Shown here: positions 24,965-33,947 of the stretch, piece by piece | How positions within the stretch are numbered: position 1 is the stretch's first letter | How the letters are laid out: every line of letters begins with the position of its first letter | Source: DATCJY01 sp036562565 | GTDB taxonomy: Bacteria; Bacteroidota; Bacteroidia; Flavobacteriales_D; Sanyastnellaceae | Direction of reading: 5' to 3' | Length of the DNA stretch: 64,000 bases | NCBI GenBank assembly: GCA_036562565.1 | Contig: DATCJY010000090.1 | Span: forward strand, 45,794-109,793 | Notes under the pieces: generated by a model | Told to the model about the DNA's origin: nothing | Databases searched by the model: none | What the model saw: the letters and a program-made list of their open reading frames with translations, nothing else | Translations under genes and position numbers: made by a program

Positions 24965-25780
24965 ATGAGAAATTGGACAACCATCAAAGAATATAGCGAT
25001 ATCAAATTCGAATATTTCGAAGGTATTGCCAAGATTACCATCAATCGTCCGCAGGTATATAATGCCTTCCGTCCTGAGACTAACCGCCAGATGATTGAAG
25101 CAATGGACATCTGTCGCGAAAGACAGGATATTGCCGTAATCATATTAACGGGTGTGGGAGATAAAGCATTTTGCAGCGGAGGTGACCAAAATGTAAAAGG
25201 TGTAGGAGGTTATATCGGAGAGGATGGAGTGCCCCGCCTCAACGTATTGGACTTGCACAAGCGCATACGTGAAATTCCAAAGCCTGTAATTGCGATGGTA
25301 AACGGATATGCCATAGGTGGTGGCCATGTGCTACATGTTGTATGCGATTTGACGATTGCATCGGAAAATGCACGCTTCGGTCAGACAGGACCGAAGGTTG
25401 GTAGCTTCGATGCGGGTTTTGGTTCAAACTACCTCGCCAGTCATGTTGGTCAAAAGAAAGCACGTGAGATTTGGTTCCTCTGCGAACAATACACCGCAGC
25501 AGAAGCCCTGCAGATGGGATTGGTGAACAAAGTGGTTCCGCTAGCCGAATTGGAAGATGAAACCGTACGTTGGTGCAAGACCATTATGAAGCGAAGTCCG
25601 TTGGCCATCCGCATGATTAAGCGTGGTTTGAATGCCGAGCTTGATGGTCAGCGTGGATTGATGGAGTTTGCCGGGGATGCAACACTTCTTTACTACCTCA
25701 CAGAAGAAGCACAAGAAGGTAAAAAGGCATTCCTTGAAAAGAGAGAACCTGACTTCCAGAAGTTCCCAAAATTCCCATGA
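24965..25780 (+). CDS. menB: 1,4-dihydroxy-2-naphthoyl-CoA synthase MenB
   Basis: 271 residues, crotonase fold. MenB closes the second ring by an intramolecular Claisen condensation of o-succinylbenzoyl-CoA. Diagnostic pieces: 'KAFCSGGDQNVKG' and 'NGYAIGGGHVLHVVCDLTIA' (oxyanion hole), then 'GQTGPKVGSFDAGFGSNYLA' and the C-terminal 'EKREPDFQKFP'. It starts 15 bp after menD and ends 14 bp before menA. Confidence 0.96.
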   Translation: MRNWTTIKEYSDIKFEYFEGIAKITINRPQVYNAFRPETNRQMIEAMDICRERQDIAVIILTGVGDKAFCSGGDQNVKGVGGYIGEDGVPRLNVLDLHKRIREIPKPVIAMVNGYAIGGGHVLHVVCDLTIASENARFGQTGPKVGSFDAGFGSNYLASHVGQKKAREIWFLCEQYTAAEALQMGLVNKVVPLAELEDETVRWCKTIMKRSPLAIRMIKRGLNAELDGQRGLMEFAGDATLLYYLTEEAQEGKKAFLEKREPDFQKFPKFP

Positions 25781-25794
25781 GATAACGAGCGTTT

Positions 25795-26697
25795 ATGGCC
25801 CTTAAGAACTGGATTGCAGCAGCGCGATTGCGGACCTTGCCTTTGGCGGCTTCATGCACCTTGACAGGTTCGGCTTTGGCGTGGCAAGAAGACAAAGGCA
25901 ATTGGAAGATCTTTGGTTTTGCATTGCTCACCACTTTTCTCTTGCAGATTCTTTCCAATTTCGCCAATGACTATGGCGATTTTACGAAAGGTGTGGACAA
26001 TGCGGAGCGGGTAGGACCTCAGCGTGCATTGCAGAGTGGGAGTATCACGCAGGAGCAGATGAAAAATGCCTTGTTAGTGTGTGCATTGCTTACGCTGCTA
26101 TCAGGATTGATTTTGCTTTGGGTTTCCTTAGCGGCTGCGGGTCTATTCTTGTATGCTTTGGTCATGCTAGGATTTGGTCTATTGGCTATCCTGGCGGCAT
26201 TCAGATACACCATGGGCAAGAATCCCTATGGCTATCGTGGGTTGGGTGATGTATTTGTTTTCCTCTTTTTCGGCTTGGTTGGTGTGTGTGGAACTTATTT
26301 CCTCTATACCCATACTTGGAACAGTTGGACCTTGTTGCCGGCCGTTACCATCGGTCTGCTCAGTGCAGCGGTTTTGAACCTCAATAACCTAAGAGACCAT
26401 GTGAATGATGCGGCTTCAGGCAAACGCACATTGGTAGTAGTTATAGGTTTTGAGAAAGGAAAATACTATCAACTCATGCTCGTAGTAATGGCCTTTGTGA
26501 GTGCATTGGTTTGGATGGTAGCTCACAATTACCATCCTGTTCAATGGACTGCCATGTTGCCACTGGGTATTCCGTTGCTCTTGTTGCCCAAGCTCTTTGC
26601 TACACGCAATCCGGCCCTGCTGGATGCTGACCTCAAGAAAATTGCACTGTCCGCTTTTTTGTTTTCTGTGTTCTTTTTTATTGTTTGGTTCCTCTGA
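25795..26697 (+). CDS. menA: 1,4-dihydroxy-2-naphthoate polyprenyltransferase MenA
   Basis: 300 residues, a UbiA-family integral membrane enzyme with about nine helices. It attaches the polyprenyl tail to 1,4-dihydroxy-2-naphthoate, giving demethylmenaquinone. The first Asp-rich motif is in 'NFANDYGDFTKGVDNAERVG' and the second in 'NNLRDHVNDAASGKRTL'; both bind Mg2+-prenyl diphosphate. It lies in the men cluster, 14 bp after menB. Confidence 0.95.
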   Translation: MALKNWIAAARLRTLPLAASCTLTGSALAWQEDKGNWKIFGFALLTTFLLQILSNFANDYGDFTKGVDNAERVGPQRALQSGSITQEQMKNALLVCALLTLLSGLILLWVSLAAAGLFLYALVMLGFGLLAILAAFRYTMGKNPYGYRGLGDVFVFLFFGLVGVCGTYFLYTHTWNSWTLLPAVTIGLLSAAVLNLNNLRDHVNDAASGKRTLVVVIGFEKGKYYQLMLVVMAFVSALVWMVAHNYHPVQWTAMLPLGIPLLLLPKLFATRNPALLDADLKKIALSAFLFSVFFFIVWFL

Positions 26698-26763
26698 GCA
26701 ACCACTAGGATATGTGAAGACAATGCGAAGCAAGTATATTCACCCCCGCAAAATCAAAATTGT

Positions 26764-27834
26764 ATGGCATCATCAACTAACCGCATTTTCGGAATAGAAG
26801 TAGCCTATGTGATAGCGCTCTTCGGGATGGTGTTCTATATATTCCTGTTTACGATAGGCAACAAGGTATTGAGTCTTCTTGCTCATGAAGAATACAGCCT
26901 GGTCTTGGACTTTTTTCCTGCTTTGTTCCTATTTATCTCCGGCAGCACATTGTCCATCTCATTGCGCAACAACCGCATCAGCAAGCGGAAGTTATTGGCT
27001 TATCAGGCCAAACGCGGCTCAATACTTTTTCTGTTAGGGCTGATATTTTGTCCTTGGTGGCACATGAATATGTTTGTCATTGTGGGCATCCTCTTTTTTC
27101 TGACACAATACATTGCGCGCTGGAGCGAATTAGCCCTAGCACTTTTACTCTTCTCAGTGATATCACTAGGTGTGATATTGCTCATGTTAGGGGTGCCGCA
27201 TCAAATTGTCTATACAATGCCACAGATTAGTGGCAGTGATTGGCACAGCCTGTTTGGCTTCCTTTTCTTCAACGGATATTTTTCACTGCTTCCATGGAGC
27301 ACCTTTTATATCGCAGGTGTTCTTTTTGGAAGATTGAAAACATCCGGTCTTGGAATTATTCCACCTACCAGTATCATAGGAATATTACTCATTATTGGGG
27401 CTCTGCTGATGGATGTGTACTTGCCAAAGTTCCAGGAGCTCACATATAAAGTCAATGCAAGTGAGAACATCTACCTGCAATGGCGGGTTTCTTACTTGCC
27501 TTTCATTTTGTATGGTATTGGATTGTCAATGGTGGTGATGAATGCCTGTCAATACTTTGGAAAGTACATCGAGCACCGTGGTTTCAAAAAGATGGTGCAA
27601 ACGTTTTCTGCGATGAAGTACAGCATCCTGTTCTTCCAAATATTGCTTACTTCTATCATTTTGGGTATTGCCAATAAACCCACATTTAACAGCTTAATGT
27701 TATTGATGATAGTGGCACTTGTTTCTACCTTTCTGGTGTTTTATTTAGCTTCCATGTGGCGCTCCAAAATCAATGAGTTGGGACCTATTGAATTCGTGGT
27801 CAAAAGAATCGCGGGCTCCGGAAGAAAAGGATGA
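26764..27834 (+). CDS. Multi-pass membrane protein, acyltransferase-like (DUF1624/HGSNAT-type)
   Basis: 356 residues with about ten hydrophobic segments. The arrangement 'LVLDFFPALFLFISGSTLSI', 'KRGSILFLLGLIF' and 'LLPWSTFYIAGVLFGR' resembles the heparan-alpha-glucosaminide N-acetyltransferase/DUF1624 membrane acyltransferases, but the N-terminal catalytic pattern is weak, so activity is uncertain. It sits inside the menaquinone cluster, 66 bp after menA; its stop is one base before the menC start, so it is almost surely co-transcribed. No known menaquinone step needs it. Confidence 0.7.
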   Translation: MASSTNRIFGIEVAYVIALFGMVFYIFLFTIGNKVLSLLAHEEYSLVLDFFPALFLFISGSTLSISLRNNRISKRKLLAYQAKRGSILFLLGLIFCPWWHMNMFVIVGILFFLTQYIARWSELALALLLFSVISLGVILLMLGVPHQIVYTMPQISGSDWHSLFGFLFFNGYFSLLPWSTFYIAGVLFGRLKTSGLGIIPPTSIIGILLIIGALLMDVYLPKFQELTYKVNASENIYLQWRVSYLPFILYGIGLSMVVMNACQYFGKYIEHRGFKKMVQTFSAMKYSILFFQILLTSIILGIANKPTFNSLMLLMIVALVSTFLVFYLASMWRSKINELGPIEFVVKRIAGSGRKG

Positions 27835-27835
27835 T

Positions 27836-28873
27836 ATGACTATTGAAGTAAGAAAACACACGCTCAAGTTTCATCGTCCGGCAACAACCTCACGCGATAC
27901 GCTCTTGCAACGCGATGCTTGGTATTTCATCTTGCGTGGTGAGGAACCACAAATTTTTGGAATAGGTGAGTGTGCACCGATTTTCGGTTTGAGCTTGGAA
28001 ACACCGGCAGCTTTGGAAAAAGCCATTGCTCAAGTGGTAAGCTGCAAAAAACTGAATGAAGTACCACAAGACTTGTTGCGGCAATTTCCAAGCATTCGCT
28101 TTGCTCTTGAAGTGGCCCAGCTGGACTTGGAAAACGGTGGTACTCGTACCATTTTCCCGAATCATTCCTCTAAGCCAATCCCCATCAATGGCCTTATCTG
28201 GATGAATGATAAGGAAACGATGATGCGTGAGGCGGCAGAGAAAATCAAGGCCGGTTTTAAGTGTATTAAACTCAAGATTGGCGGAATTGATTTTGAACAG
28301 GAAGTCGATATTTTGAAAGGCATCCGTGAACAATTTGGTGCAGAAGAGCTTGAAATCCGCTTGGATGCAAATGGCTCATTTTCTCCCGACAATGCCTTGG
28401 AGCGACTGGAAACCCTTTCTGCATTTCATATTCACAGCATAGAGCAACCTTTAAAAGCCGGACAATGGGAAGCCTTGGCGGAAATTGTCGCCAAGAGTCC
28501 TATTCCGATAGCGCTGGACGAAGAACTCATCCCAGTCACCGATTCAAAGGTGAAAATGGAACTGCTCGACCAAGTGCGCCCACATTACATTATCCTCAAA
28601 CCCACTTTGCACGGTGGAATAGTGGGGTGTGATGAGTGGATAGCGCTTGCCGAAGCACGCCAAATCCGTTGGTGGGCAACATCCGCGCTGGAGTCAAACA
28701 TTGGGCTCAATGCAATTGCCCAATGGGTGAGTAGCTATCAAATCACTTTACCTCAAGGTCTTGGAACAGGCCAACTCTATGTTAACAACATTCCTTCACC
28801 ATTGAAGTCCGGAAGTGGATACTTTTGGTGGGACCAAACTCTTGACTGGGACCTAAATATCGTAGTGCGTTAA
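27836..28873 (+). CDS. menC: o-Succinylbenzoate synthase MenC
   Basis: 345 residues, enolase superfamily. MenC dehydrates SHCHC to o-succinylbenzoate. The active-site residues are in place: Lys pair in 'CIKLKIGG', metal ligands in 'IRLDANGSF', 'HSIEQPL' and 'IALDEELIP', and the second-face Lys in 'YIILKPTLHGG'. ATG at 27836 begins one base after the stop of the preceding membrane protein; a longer reading would overlap that gene by 60 bp. Confidence 0.93.
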   Translation: MTIEVRKHTLKFHRPATTSRDTLLQRDAWYFILRGEEPQIFGIGECAPIFGLSLETPAALEKAIAQVVSCKKLNEVPQDLLRQFPSIRFALEVAQLDLENGGTRTIFPNHSSKPIPINGLIWMNDKETMMREAAEKIKAGFKCIKLKIGGIDFEQEVDILKGIREQFGAEELEIRLDANGSFSPDNALERLETLSAFHIHSIEQPLKAGQWEALAEIVAKSPIPIALDEELIPVTDSKVKMELLDQVRPHYIILKPTLHGGIVGCDEWIALAEARQIRWWATSALESNIGLNAIAQWVSSYQITLPQGLGTGQLYVNNIPSPLKSGSGYFWWDQTLDWDLNIVVR

Positions 28874-28897
28874 ACAACAATCTAAATACTATTTAAA

Positions 28898-29947
28898 TTG
28901 AAAGAGTATATTTTAAATGACGTAAGCTATAATGCTGAAGAGCTCATTGCGTTTGCAAAATCGCAATTGGGCAAAGTTGCTGCGTGGGAGCAGAGTCATT
29001 ACGAAGTTATATTGGACTTCTTGTCAGAGAAGGATTACATCGAAACACCCACTTCCGGCTCCACCGGAGAACCGAAGATGATACGCTTGTCCAAAGCTCA
29101 TTTGGAGAACAGTGCGAAACTTACGGCAACATATTTCAAGATTCGCTCCGGAAGCAGGGTGTTGCAGTGTCTGCCCTCGAAGTTTATCGCTGGCAAGATG
29201 ATGATAATTCGTTCATTGGTTTACGGGTGGAATTTGCGTTGGGTGGAGCCAGCTGCCAATCCGCTGAAAAACATTGATGAACATTTCGATTTTGCGGCAT
29301 TTACCCCGATGCAAGCATCAGCGGTTTTAAATGAAAATCCGGAAAAATTCAAAGCCATCAAGACCATTATTATAGGTGGAGGTAGTGTCTCCAAAGATTT
29401 AGAGGAAAAATTGACTACCTGCCCTAACTCCGTGTACCTCACCTATGGTATGACAGAGACCATCACACACGTGGCCGAGAGAAGACTAACCGGTAAAAAT
29501 CCGCCCAACTTCTTCCAAGCCTTGCCGGGAGTACGTTTTTCATTGGACGAACGCGAATGCCTTGTCATTGAAGCCGTGCATCTTGACAACGCCCGCTTCC
29601 AAACCAACGATGTAGTGATGCTTACCAGCCCGATGACTTTCCGTTATCTCGGCAGAATCGATAATGTCATCAACAGTGGCGGTATCAAGATTTTCCCTGA
29701 AAAAATTGAACGCAAAATCGGACATCTGCTTACCCGCAATTTTTTCATCACCAAAGACAGTGACCCGACATTGGGTGAGAAAATGGTGATGTATATCGAG
29801 GGTGAGCGTTACTCGGAGTCAGAACTGCTACAGTTGAGCTCAGCCATGAAGATGTTCCTTCACAGCTATGAAGTTCCGAAAGAGTTCCGCTTTGTTCCCC
29901 AGTTCGAATACACAGAAACCAATAAGGTTAAACGCAAATTATATTGA
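28898..29947 (+). CDS. menE: o-Succinylbenzoate-CoA ligase MenE (short form), TTG start
   Basis: 349 residues, shorter than the roughly 450-490 of E. coli or Bacillus MenE but in line with the compact AMP-binding enzymes of Bacteroidota men clusters. It activates o-succinylbenzoate to the CoA thioester. The phosphate loop 'SGSTGEPKMIRLS', 'TYGMTETITHVAE' and the hinge 'NVINSGGIKIFPEKIE' are intact. Start: an in-frame TAA at 28883 and no in-frame ATG nearby leave TTG at 28898 as the start. Its TGA overlaps the rdgB ATG by one base. Confidence 0.9.
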   Translation: MKEYILNDVSYNAEELIAFAKSQLGKVAAWEQSHYEVILDFLSEKDYIETPTSGSTGEPKMIRLSKAHLENSAKLTATYFKIRSGSRVLQCLPSKFIAGKMMIIRSLVYGWNLRWVEPAANPLKNIDEHFDFAAFTPMQASAVLNENPEKFKAIKTIIIGGGSVSKDLEEKLTTCPNSVYLTYGMTETITHVAERRLTGKNPPNFFQALPGVRFSLDERECLVIEAVHLDNARFQTNDVVMLTSPMTFRYLGRIDNVINSGGIKIFPEKIERKIGHLLTRNFFITKDSDPTLGEKMVMYIEGERYSESELLQLSSAMKMFLHSYEVPKEFRFVPQFEYTETNKVKRKLY

Positions 29948-30531
29948 TGAGCAAGGAATTGGTTTTTGCCTCGGCCAACGAGAACAAGGTAAAAGAAGTA
30001 GAGCAGAAGATGGGCGGAATTGTCCGTCTTCGTGGTTTAAAGGATATCGGTTGCACGGATGATATTCCGGAAACGGGCACCACCCTTGAGGACAATGCAC
30101 GACAAAAGGCTTGGTATATCTGGGATAAATACCGGGTCAATTGTTTTGCGGATGACACCGGACTTGAGGTTTTTGCACTCAATAATGAGCCAGGAGTCAT
30201 GTCGGCACGTTATGCAGGACCTCAGAAGAACCCGCAGGACAATATGGATAAACTCCTGAAAGCCTTGGAAAACGAGACCAACCGCACCGCTCAATTTCGC
30301 ACCGTGATTTGTCTCATCATTGATGGGCAGGAAAAATTGATTGAAGGAGTGGTGAAAGGAACCATTGCGCGTGAGCGCTCCGGTTTGGCTGGTTTTGGCT
30401 ATGACCCTATTTTCATTCCGGAAGGCCATCAGGTATCTTTTGCTGAGATGACCTTGGAGGAAAAAAATGCCATCAGCCATCGCGGACGTGCCATTAAATT
30501 ATTGGTGGATTGTTTAAAATCAGTGGATTAG
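29947..30531 (+). CDS. rdgB: RdgB/HAM1-type dITP/XTP pyrophosphatase
   Basis: 194 residues. It hydrolyses non-canonical purine nucleoside triphosphates (dITP, XTP) to monophosphates, keeping them out of DNA and RNA. Motifs: 'VFASANENKVKEVEQKM', 'FADDTGLEVFAL', 'GVMSARYAG', 'GFGYDPIFIPEG' and 'ISHRGRAIKLL'. The ATG shares its A with the menE stop, so translation is coupled to the men operon though the function is unrelated. Confidence 0.95.
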   Translation: MSKELVFASANENKVKEVEQKMGGIVRLRGLKDIGCTDDIPETGTTLEDNARQKAWYIWDKYRVNCFADDTGLEVFALNNEPGVMSARYAGPQKNPQDNMDKLLKALENETNRTAQFRTVICLIIDGQEKLIEGVVKGTIARERSGLAGFGYDPIFIPEGHQVSFAEMTLEEKNAISHRGRAIKLLVDCLKSVD

Positions 30532-30541
30532 AAATCTAGAC

Positions 30542-30571
30542 TTTGATTTTTTTCATTTTTATCTACTTTTC
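30542..30571 (+). promoter_or_regulatory. accA promoter
   Basis: TTTG at 30542-30545 and TACTTTTC at 30564-30571 (7 of 8 to TANNTTTG), 18 bp apart, fit the Bacteroidota housekeeping promoter and lie 26 bp before the accA ATG. Confidence 0.6.
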
Positions 30572-30597
30572 GCCCGGTAAAACCTCAATTTAGGAAA

Positions 30598-31554
30598 ATG
30601 AACTACCTCGATTTTGAAGCTCCTCTGAAAGAGTTGAACGAGCAAATAGAAAAACTCAAAGAGAGTGAGAAGAAGGCAGGTGTGGATATGTCCAACGCCA
30701 TTGCCGATTTGCAAAAAGCTCTTGCAGAGAAGACCGCAGAGATTTATTCCAATTTGGATCCTTGGCAACGTGTTCAAGTTAGCCGCCATCCTGATAGACC
30801 ATACACCATTCAATATATCGAAGCCATCACCGGAAACCAATGGATTGAGCTCCACGGTGACAGAACAGTGAGAGACGACAAAGCCATGGTAGGCGGTTTT
30901 GGTATGCTCGATGGCCAGAGTGTGATGTTCATTGGCCAGCAAAAAGGTGTAACTACCAAATTGCGTCAGTACCGCAACTTCGGTATGGCCAATCCCGAAG
31001 GATATCGCAAAGCGCTCCGACTGATGAAGCTTGCTGAGAAATTCAATAAACCCATTGTTACCTTCATTGATACTCCCGGTGCTTATCCCGGCCTAGAGGC
31101 GGAAGAGCGCGGACAAGGTGAAGCCATTGCACGCAACCTCTATGAAATGATGAAATTGCAAGTCCCCGTTATTTGCATCATCATTGGCGAAGGTGCATCC
31201 GGTGGTGCTTTGGGTATTGGTATCGGAGACCGCGTATTGATGCTGCAGAACTCTTGGTATTCGGTTATTTCTCCTGAAAACTGCTCCACTATCCTTTGGC
31301 GTAACTGGGATCACAAAGTGGAAGCAGCAAAAGCGCTCAAGCTCACTGCCGAGGATATGTACAAAAACAAATTGATTGATGGCATTATTCCGGAACCGGT
31401 AGGCGGTGCACATTCCAACCGCGAAGAAATTTTCGCAACCGTGAAAAAAGTCATCAAGGACGAATTGGCCGTGCTGATGCAAATGGATCCAAAAGAGCGC
31501 AGTCTTGCGAGAATCGAAAAATTCTGTTCAATGGGTGTGGTTGTTCATTCATGA
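30598..31554 (+). CDS. accA: Acetyl-CoA carboxylase carboxyltransferase subunit alpha
   Basis: 318 residues, normal for AccA. With AccD it transfers the carboxyl group from biotin-BCCP to acetyl-CoA, forming malonyl-CoA for fatty-acid synthesis. Signatures: the N-terminal helical 'YLDFEAPLKELNEQIEKL', 'IELHGDRTVRDDKAMVGGFG', 'FIDTPGAYPGLEAEERGQGE' and 'GEGASGGALGIGIGDRV'. It has its own promoter and terminator. accD is not in the window. Confidence 0.97.
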   Translation: MNYLDFEAPLKELNEQIEKLKESEKKAGVDMSNAIADLQKALAEKTAEIYSNLDPWQRVQVSRHPDRPYTIQYIEAITGNQWIELHGDRTVRDDKAMVGGFGMLDGQSVMFIGQQKGVTTKLRQYRNFGMANPEGYRKALRLMKLAEKFNKPIVTFIDTPGAYPGLEAEERGQGEAIARNLYEMMKLQVPVICIIIGEGASGGALGIGIGDRVLMLQNSWYSVISPENCSTILWRNWDHKVEAAKALKLTAEDMYKNKLIDGIIPEPVGGAHSNREEIFATVKKVIKDELAVLMQMDPKERSLARIEKFCSMGVVVHS

Positions 31555-31590
31555 GCGACTTACACCAATTGATGTCCAATCATATAAAGA

Positions 31591-31621
31591 AGCAGGAGGC
31601 CAAGCTCCTGCTTTTTTTTTT
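31591..31621 (+). terminator. Intrinsic terminator after accA
   Basis: AGCAGGAG (31591-31598) pairs with CTCCTGCT (31605-31612) across a 6-nt loop, then a run of T's to 31621. Confidence 0.88.
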
Positions 31622-31700
31622 GTCCGCGATTTTATGGCGTTTCGTGAAGGTGCTTGGAGATAAATACGAAGCAACACATTCATCGCGTATTCTAATAAAC

Positions 31701-31730
31701 TTGGAGAAGGGAGATTTGGAGAAGGGAGAT
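31701..31730. repeat. 15-bp tandem duplication
   Basis: TTGGAGAAGGGAGAT occurs twice head to tail in the gap between accA and the BatA-domain gene. Confidence 0.85.
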
Positions 31731-31826
31731 AAAGCTTAGTGCATCAGACTATACACGGTAGGTTTGCGTTATCGCTCGGTGGAATCGTCACTTTTCGATG
31801 TCTGCAATATATCTTCGCCCTCATCT

Positions 31827-33869
31827 ATGAAATTTGTTCATCCTGAAATGCTTTGGGGATTGCTCGCAGTGGCCATCCCGATTATAGTTCACCTGTTCAA
31901 TTTCAGAAAATTCAAACGGGTAATGTTTCCCAATGTTGAGTTTCTGAAAGAGATAAAACAGGAGACCCATAATAAGAGCAAGTTGAAGCATTTGTTGATT
32001 TTGGCTGCAAGGTGCTTGGCCATTGCTGTTATTGTATTGGCATTTGCTCAACCGTTTATTCCGGTAGCGGGAAGCAGCATCAAGCCCGGAGGCAATGTTG
32101 TTTCTATTTATATCGATAACTCATTCAGCATGGAAGGGCAAGGTCGTGACGGTCGGCTCATCGATTTGGCAAAAAATAAAGCGATTGAAATTGTTCAATC
32201 CTTTTCGCCCACAGATAAGTTTCAATTGCTCACTTCCGACTTCGAAGGCCGTCATCAGCGCCTTGTAAGTAGAGAGGAGATGATTCAACTTATCCAGGAA
32301 GTGGATGTGTCACCGGCCAGCCGCCAGTTGTCAGAAGTGGTAGTGCGACAAGCCGATGTGCTCAACAAAAGTGGTATCGATAACAAGCGCGCTTTCTTGC
32401 TTACCGATTTGCAAGCTTCCGTTACGGATATTCCATCCATTAAACCGGACTCAACGATACGTTATTATGTGGTTCCGGAGAAGAGTGAAGATGTGACCAA
32501 TGTTTACATTGACTCGGTTTGGTTTGATAGTCCGGTACGCCAGTTGAATCAGCCGGAATTGCTACGCATGCGTATTGTAAATACCGGTGAAGAAGCGAAG
32601 GAAAGCATTCCTGTGTACTTGACAACCAACGGACAACAAAAGAGTGTTGCTACCGTGCAGGTGCCTGCCAAAGGTTCGGTAGAAGCGGAGATGACATATA
32701 CCAACACCGAAGCAGGACTAAAGGAAGCAGTGCTTACGGTAGAGGACGGAGGCATAGCAAAGGATGATAAGTTTTACTTTGCATACAACGTAGCTCAACA
32801 GATAGCGGTATTGGAATTGCGTGGCAACAATGCTTCCAATGTATTATCGGCCGTATTTGCCGATGATCCTTATTTCAACTATACCGTCCATACTGAGAAC
32901 AATATTGACTATGGAGCATTTGCAAGGCATCATCTTATTGTGCTCAATCAATTACAATCCATCACATCCGGTTTGGTTGCAGAACTAGATAAGTTTGTTC
33001 AAGCGGGCGGAAGCGTCTATATCATTCCATCAACTCAAACGGATATCTTATCTTATAACACGTTGCTCGCAAAGCTCGGATTAGGTCAACTTGGCGGCAA
33101 ACGCATGGATGCCACGAAGGTGGCAATCATTAACTATGACCACTATATCTTCAAACATGCGTTTGAGAAAACCACCGGCAATGTGGATTTACCGGTGGTA
33201 CGTTCTTGGTATGAAATCACCGTTCCATCCAAGAGTGTTGTAGAGTCGATGCTAACGATGCAGAACGGCATGCCTTTTCTTGTAAGTGCTGCCGTAGGGC
33301 GAGGAAGAGCGTATCTCAGTGCCGTATCCTTGGATACGGAAGAAAGCAATTTGATACACCATGCTTTGTTCCCTGCTACTGTATTGCGCATGGCGGAGTT
33401 CAGTCAGCCCACCTATCCGTTGTATTATTTCTTAGGAAAAGAGCAAGCGGTGTTATTGCGCAATTTGAACTTGAGCGCTGAAGAAACACTCAGGTTGCGC
33501 AACACCACCACCAATGAAGAATTGATTCCGGAACATCGGAATGCCGGAGCTCATACCGAAGTGTATATACACTCCACATTACAGCAAGCAGGAAACTTCC
33601 AATTGCTACAAGCCAATGAACCGGTTGCTGTATTGGCTTTTAATTACGATCGTTTGGAATCAGATACACGTGCATTGACGGTTGAAGAACTGGAGACTCA
33701 ATTGCAAAATGCCGGACTAGATACATGGAATGTGCTCACACAATCAGTGGAACACATTGCTGCCGGAGCGGCTGAGTTGAATGAAGGCAAGAAATATTGG
33801 TACACACTCATAGTGATGGCGCTTATCTTTTTAGCAATTGAAGTCTTGCTCATTAAATTTTGGCGTTGA
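31827..33869 (+). CDS. BatA-domain/von Willebrand factor A membrane protein
   Basis: 680 residues. The N-terminal BatA domain ('FVHPEMLWGLLAVAIPIIVH', 'FNFRKFKRVMFPNVEFLKEI') holds two membrane helices. A vWA domain follows with a MIDAS-like 'YIDNSFSM'. A long beta-rich periplasmic part leads to a last helix near the C-terminus ('WYTLIVMALIFLAIEVLLI'). Such proteins accompany MoxR/Bat operons and are linked to stress tolerance or envelope complexes. Here it stands alone; the MoxR gene is 29 kb away. ATG at 31827 is the conserved start. Confidence 0.88.
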   Translation: MKFVHPEMLWGLLAVAIPIIVHLFNFRKFKRVMFPNVEFLKEIKQETHNKSKLKHLLILAARCLAIAVIVLAFAQPFIPVAGSSIKPGGNVVSIYIDNSFSMEGQGRDGRLIDLAKNKAIEIVQSFSPTDKFQLLTSDFEGRHQRLVSREEMIQLIQEVDVSPASRQLSEVVVRQADVLNKSGIDNKRAFLLTDLQASVTDIPSIKPDSTIRYYVVPEKSEDVTNVYIDSVWFDSPVRQLNQPELLRMRIVNTGEEAKESIPVYLTTNGQQKSVATVQVPAKGSVEAEMTYTNTEAGLKEAVLTVEDGGIAKDDKFYFAYNVAQQIAVLELRGNNASNVLSAVFADDPYFNYTVHTENNIDYGAFARHHLIVLNQLQSITSGLVAELDKFVQAGGSVYIIPSTQTDILSYNTLLAKLGLGQLGGKRMDATKVAIINYDHYIFKHAFEKTTGNVDLPVVRSWYEITVPSKSVVESMLTMQNGMPFLVSAAVGRGRAYLSAVSLDTEESNLIHHALFPATVLRMAEFSQPTYPLYYFLGKEQAVLLRNLNLSAEETLRLRNTTTNEELIPEHRNAGAHTEVYIHSTLQQAGNFQLLQANEPVAVLAFNYDRLESDTRALTVEELETQLQNAGLDTWNVLTQSVEHIAAGAAELNEGKKYWYTLIVMALIFLAIEVLLIKFWR

Positions 33870-33893
33870 CGATTTCGATAAACGAGAGCATAT

Positions 33894-33926
33894 AAAAAAG
33901 CACGGTGACCATCACCGTGCTTTTTT
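33894..33926. terminator. Bidirectional intrinsic terminator
   Basis: A perfect 15-bp stem AAAAAAGCACGGTGA/TCACCGTGCTTTTTT with a 3-nt loop, between converging genes. Confidence 0.92.
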
Positions 33927-33947
33927 GTTATTAAAACAGAAAGATTT

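Noticed and set aside
31551..31739. 62-codon plus ORF starting at the end of accA
   Set aside because: It runs straight through the accA terminator hairpin and a 15-bp tandem duplication; no domain or export signal.
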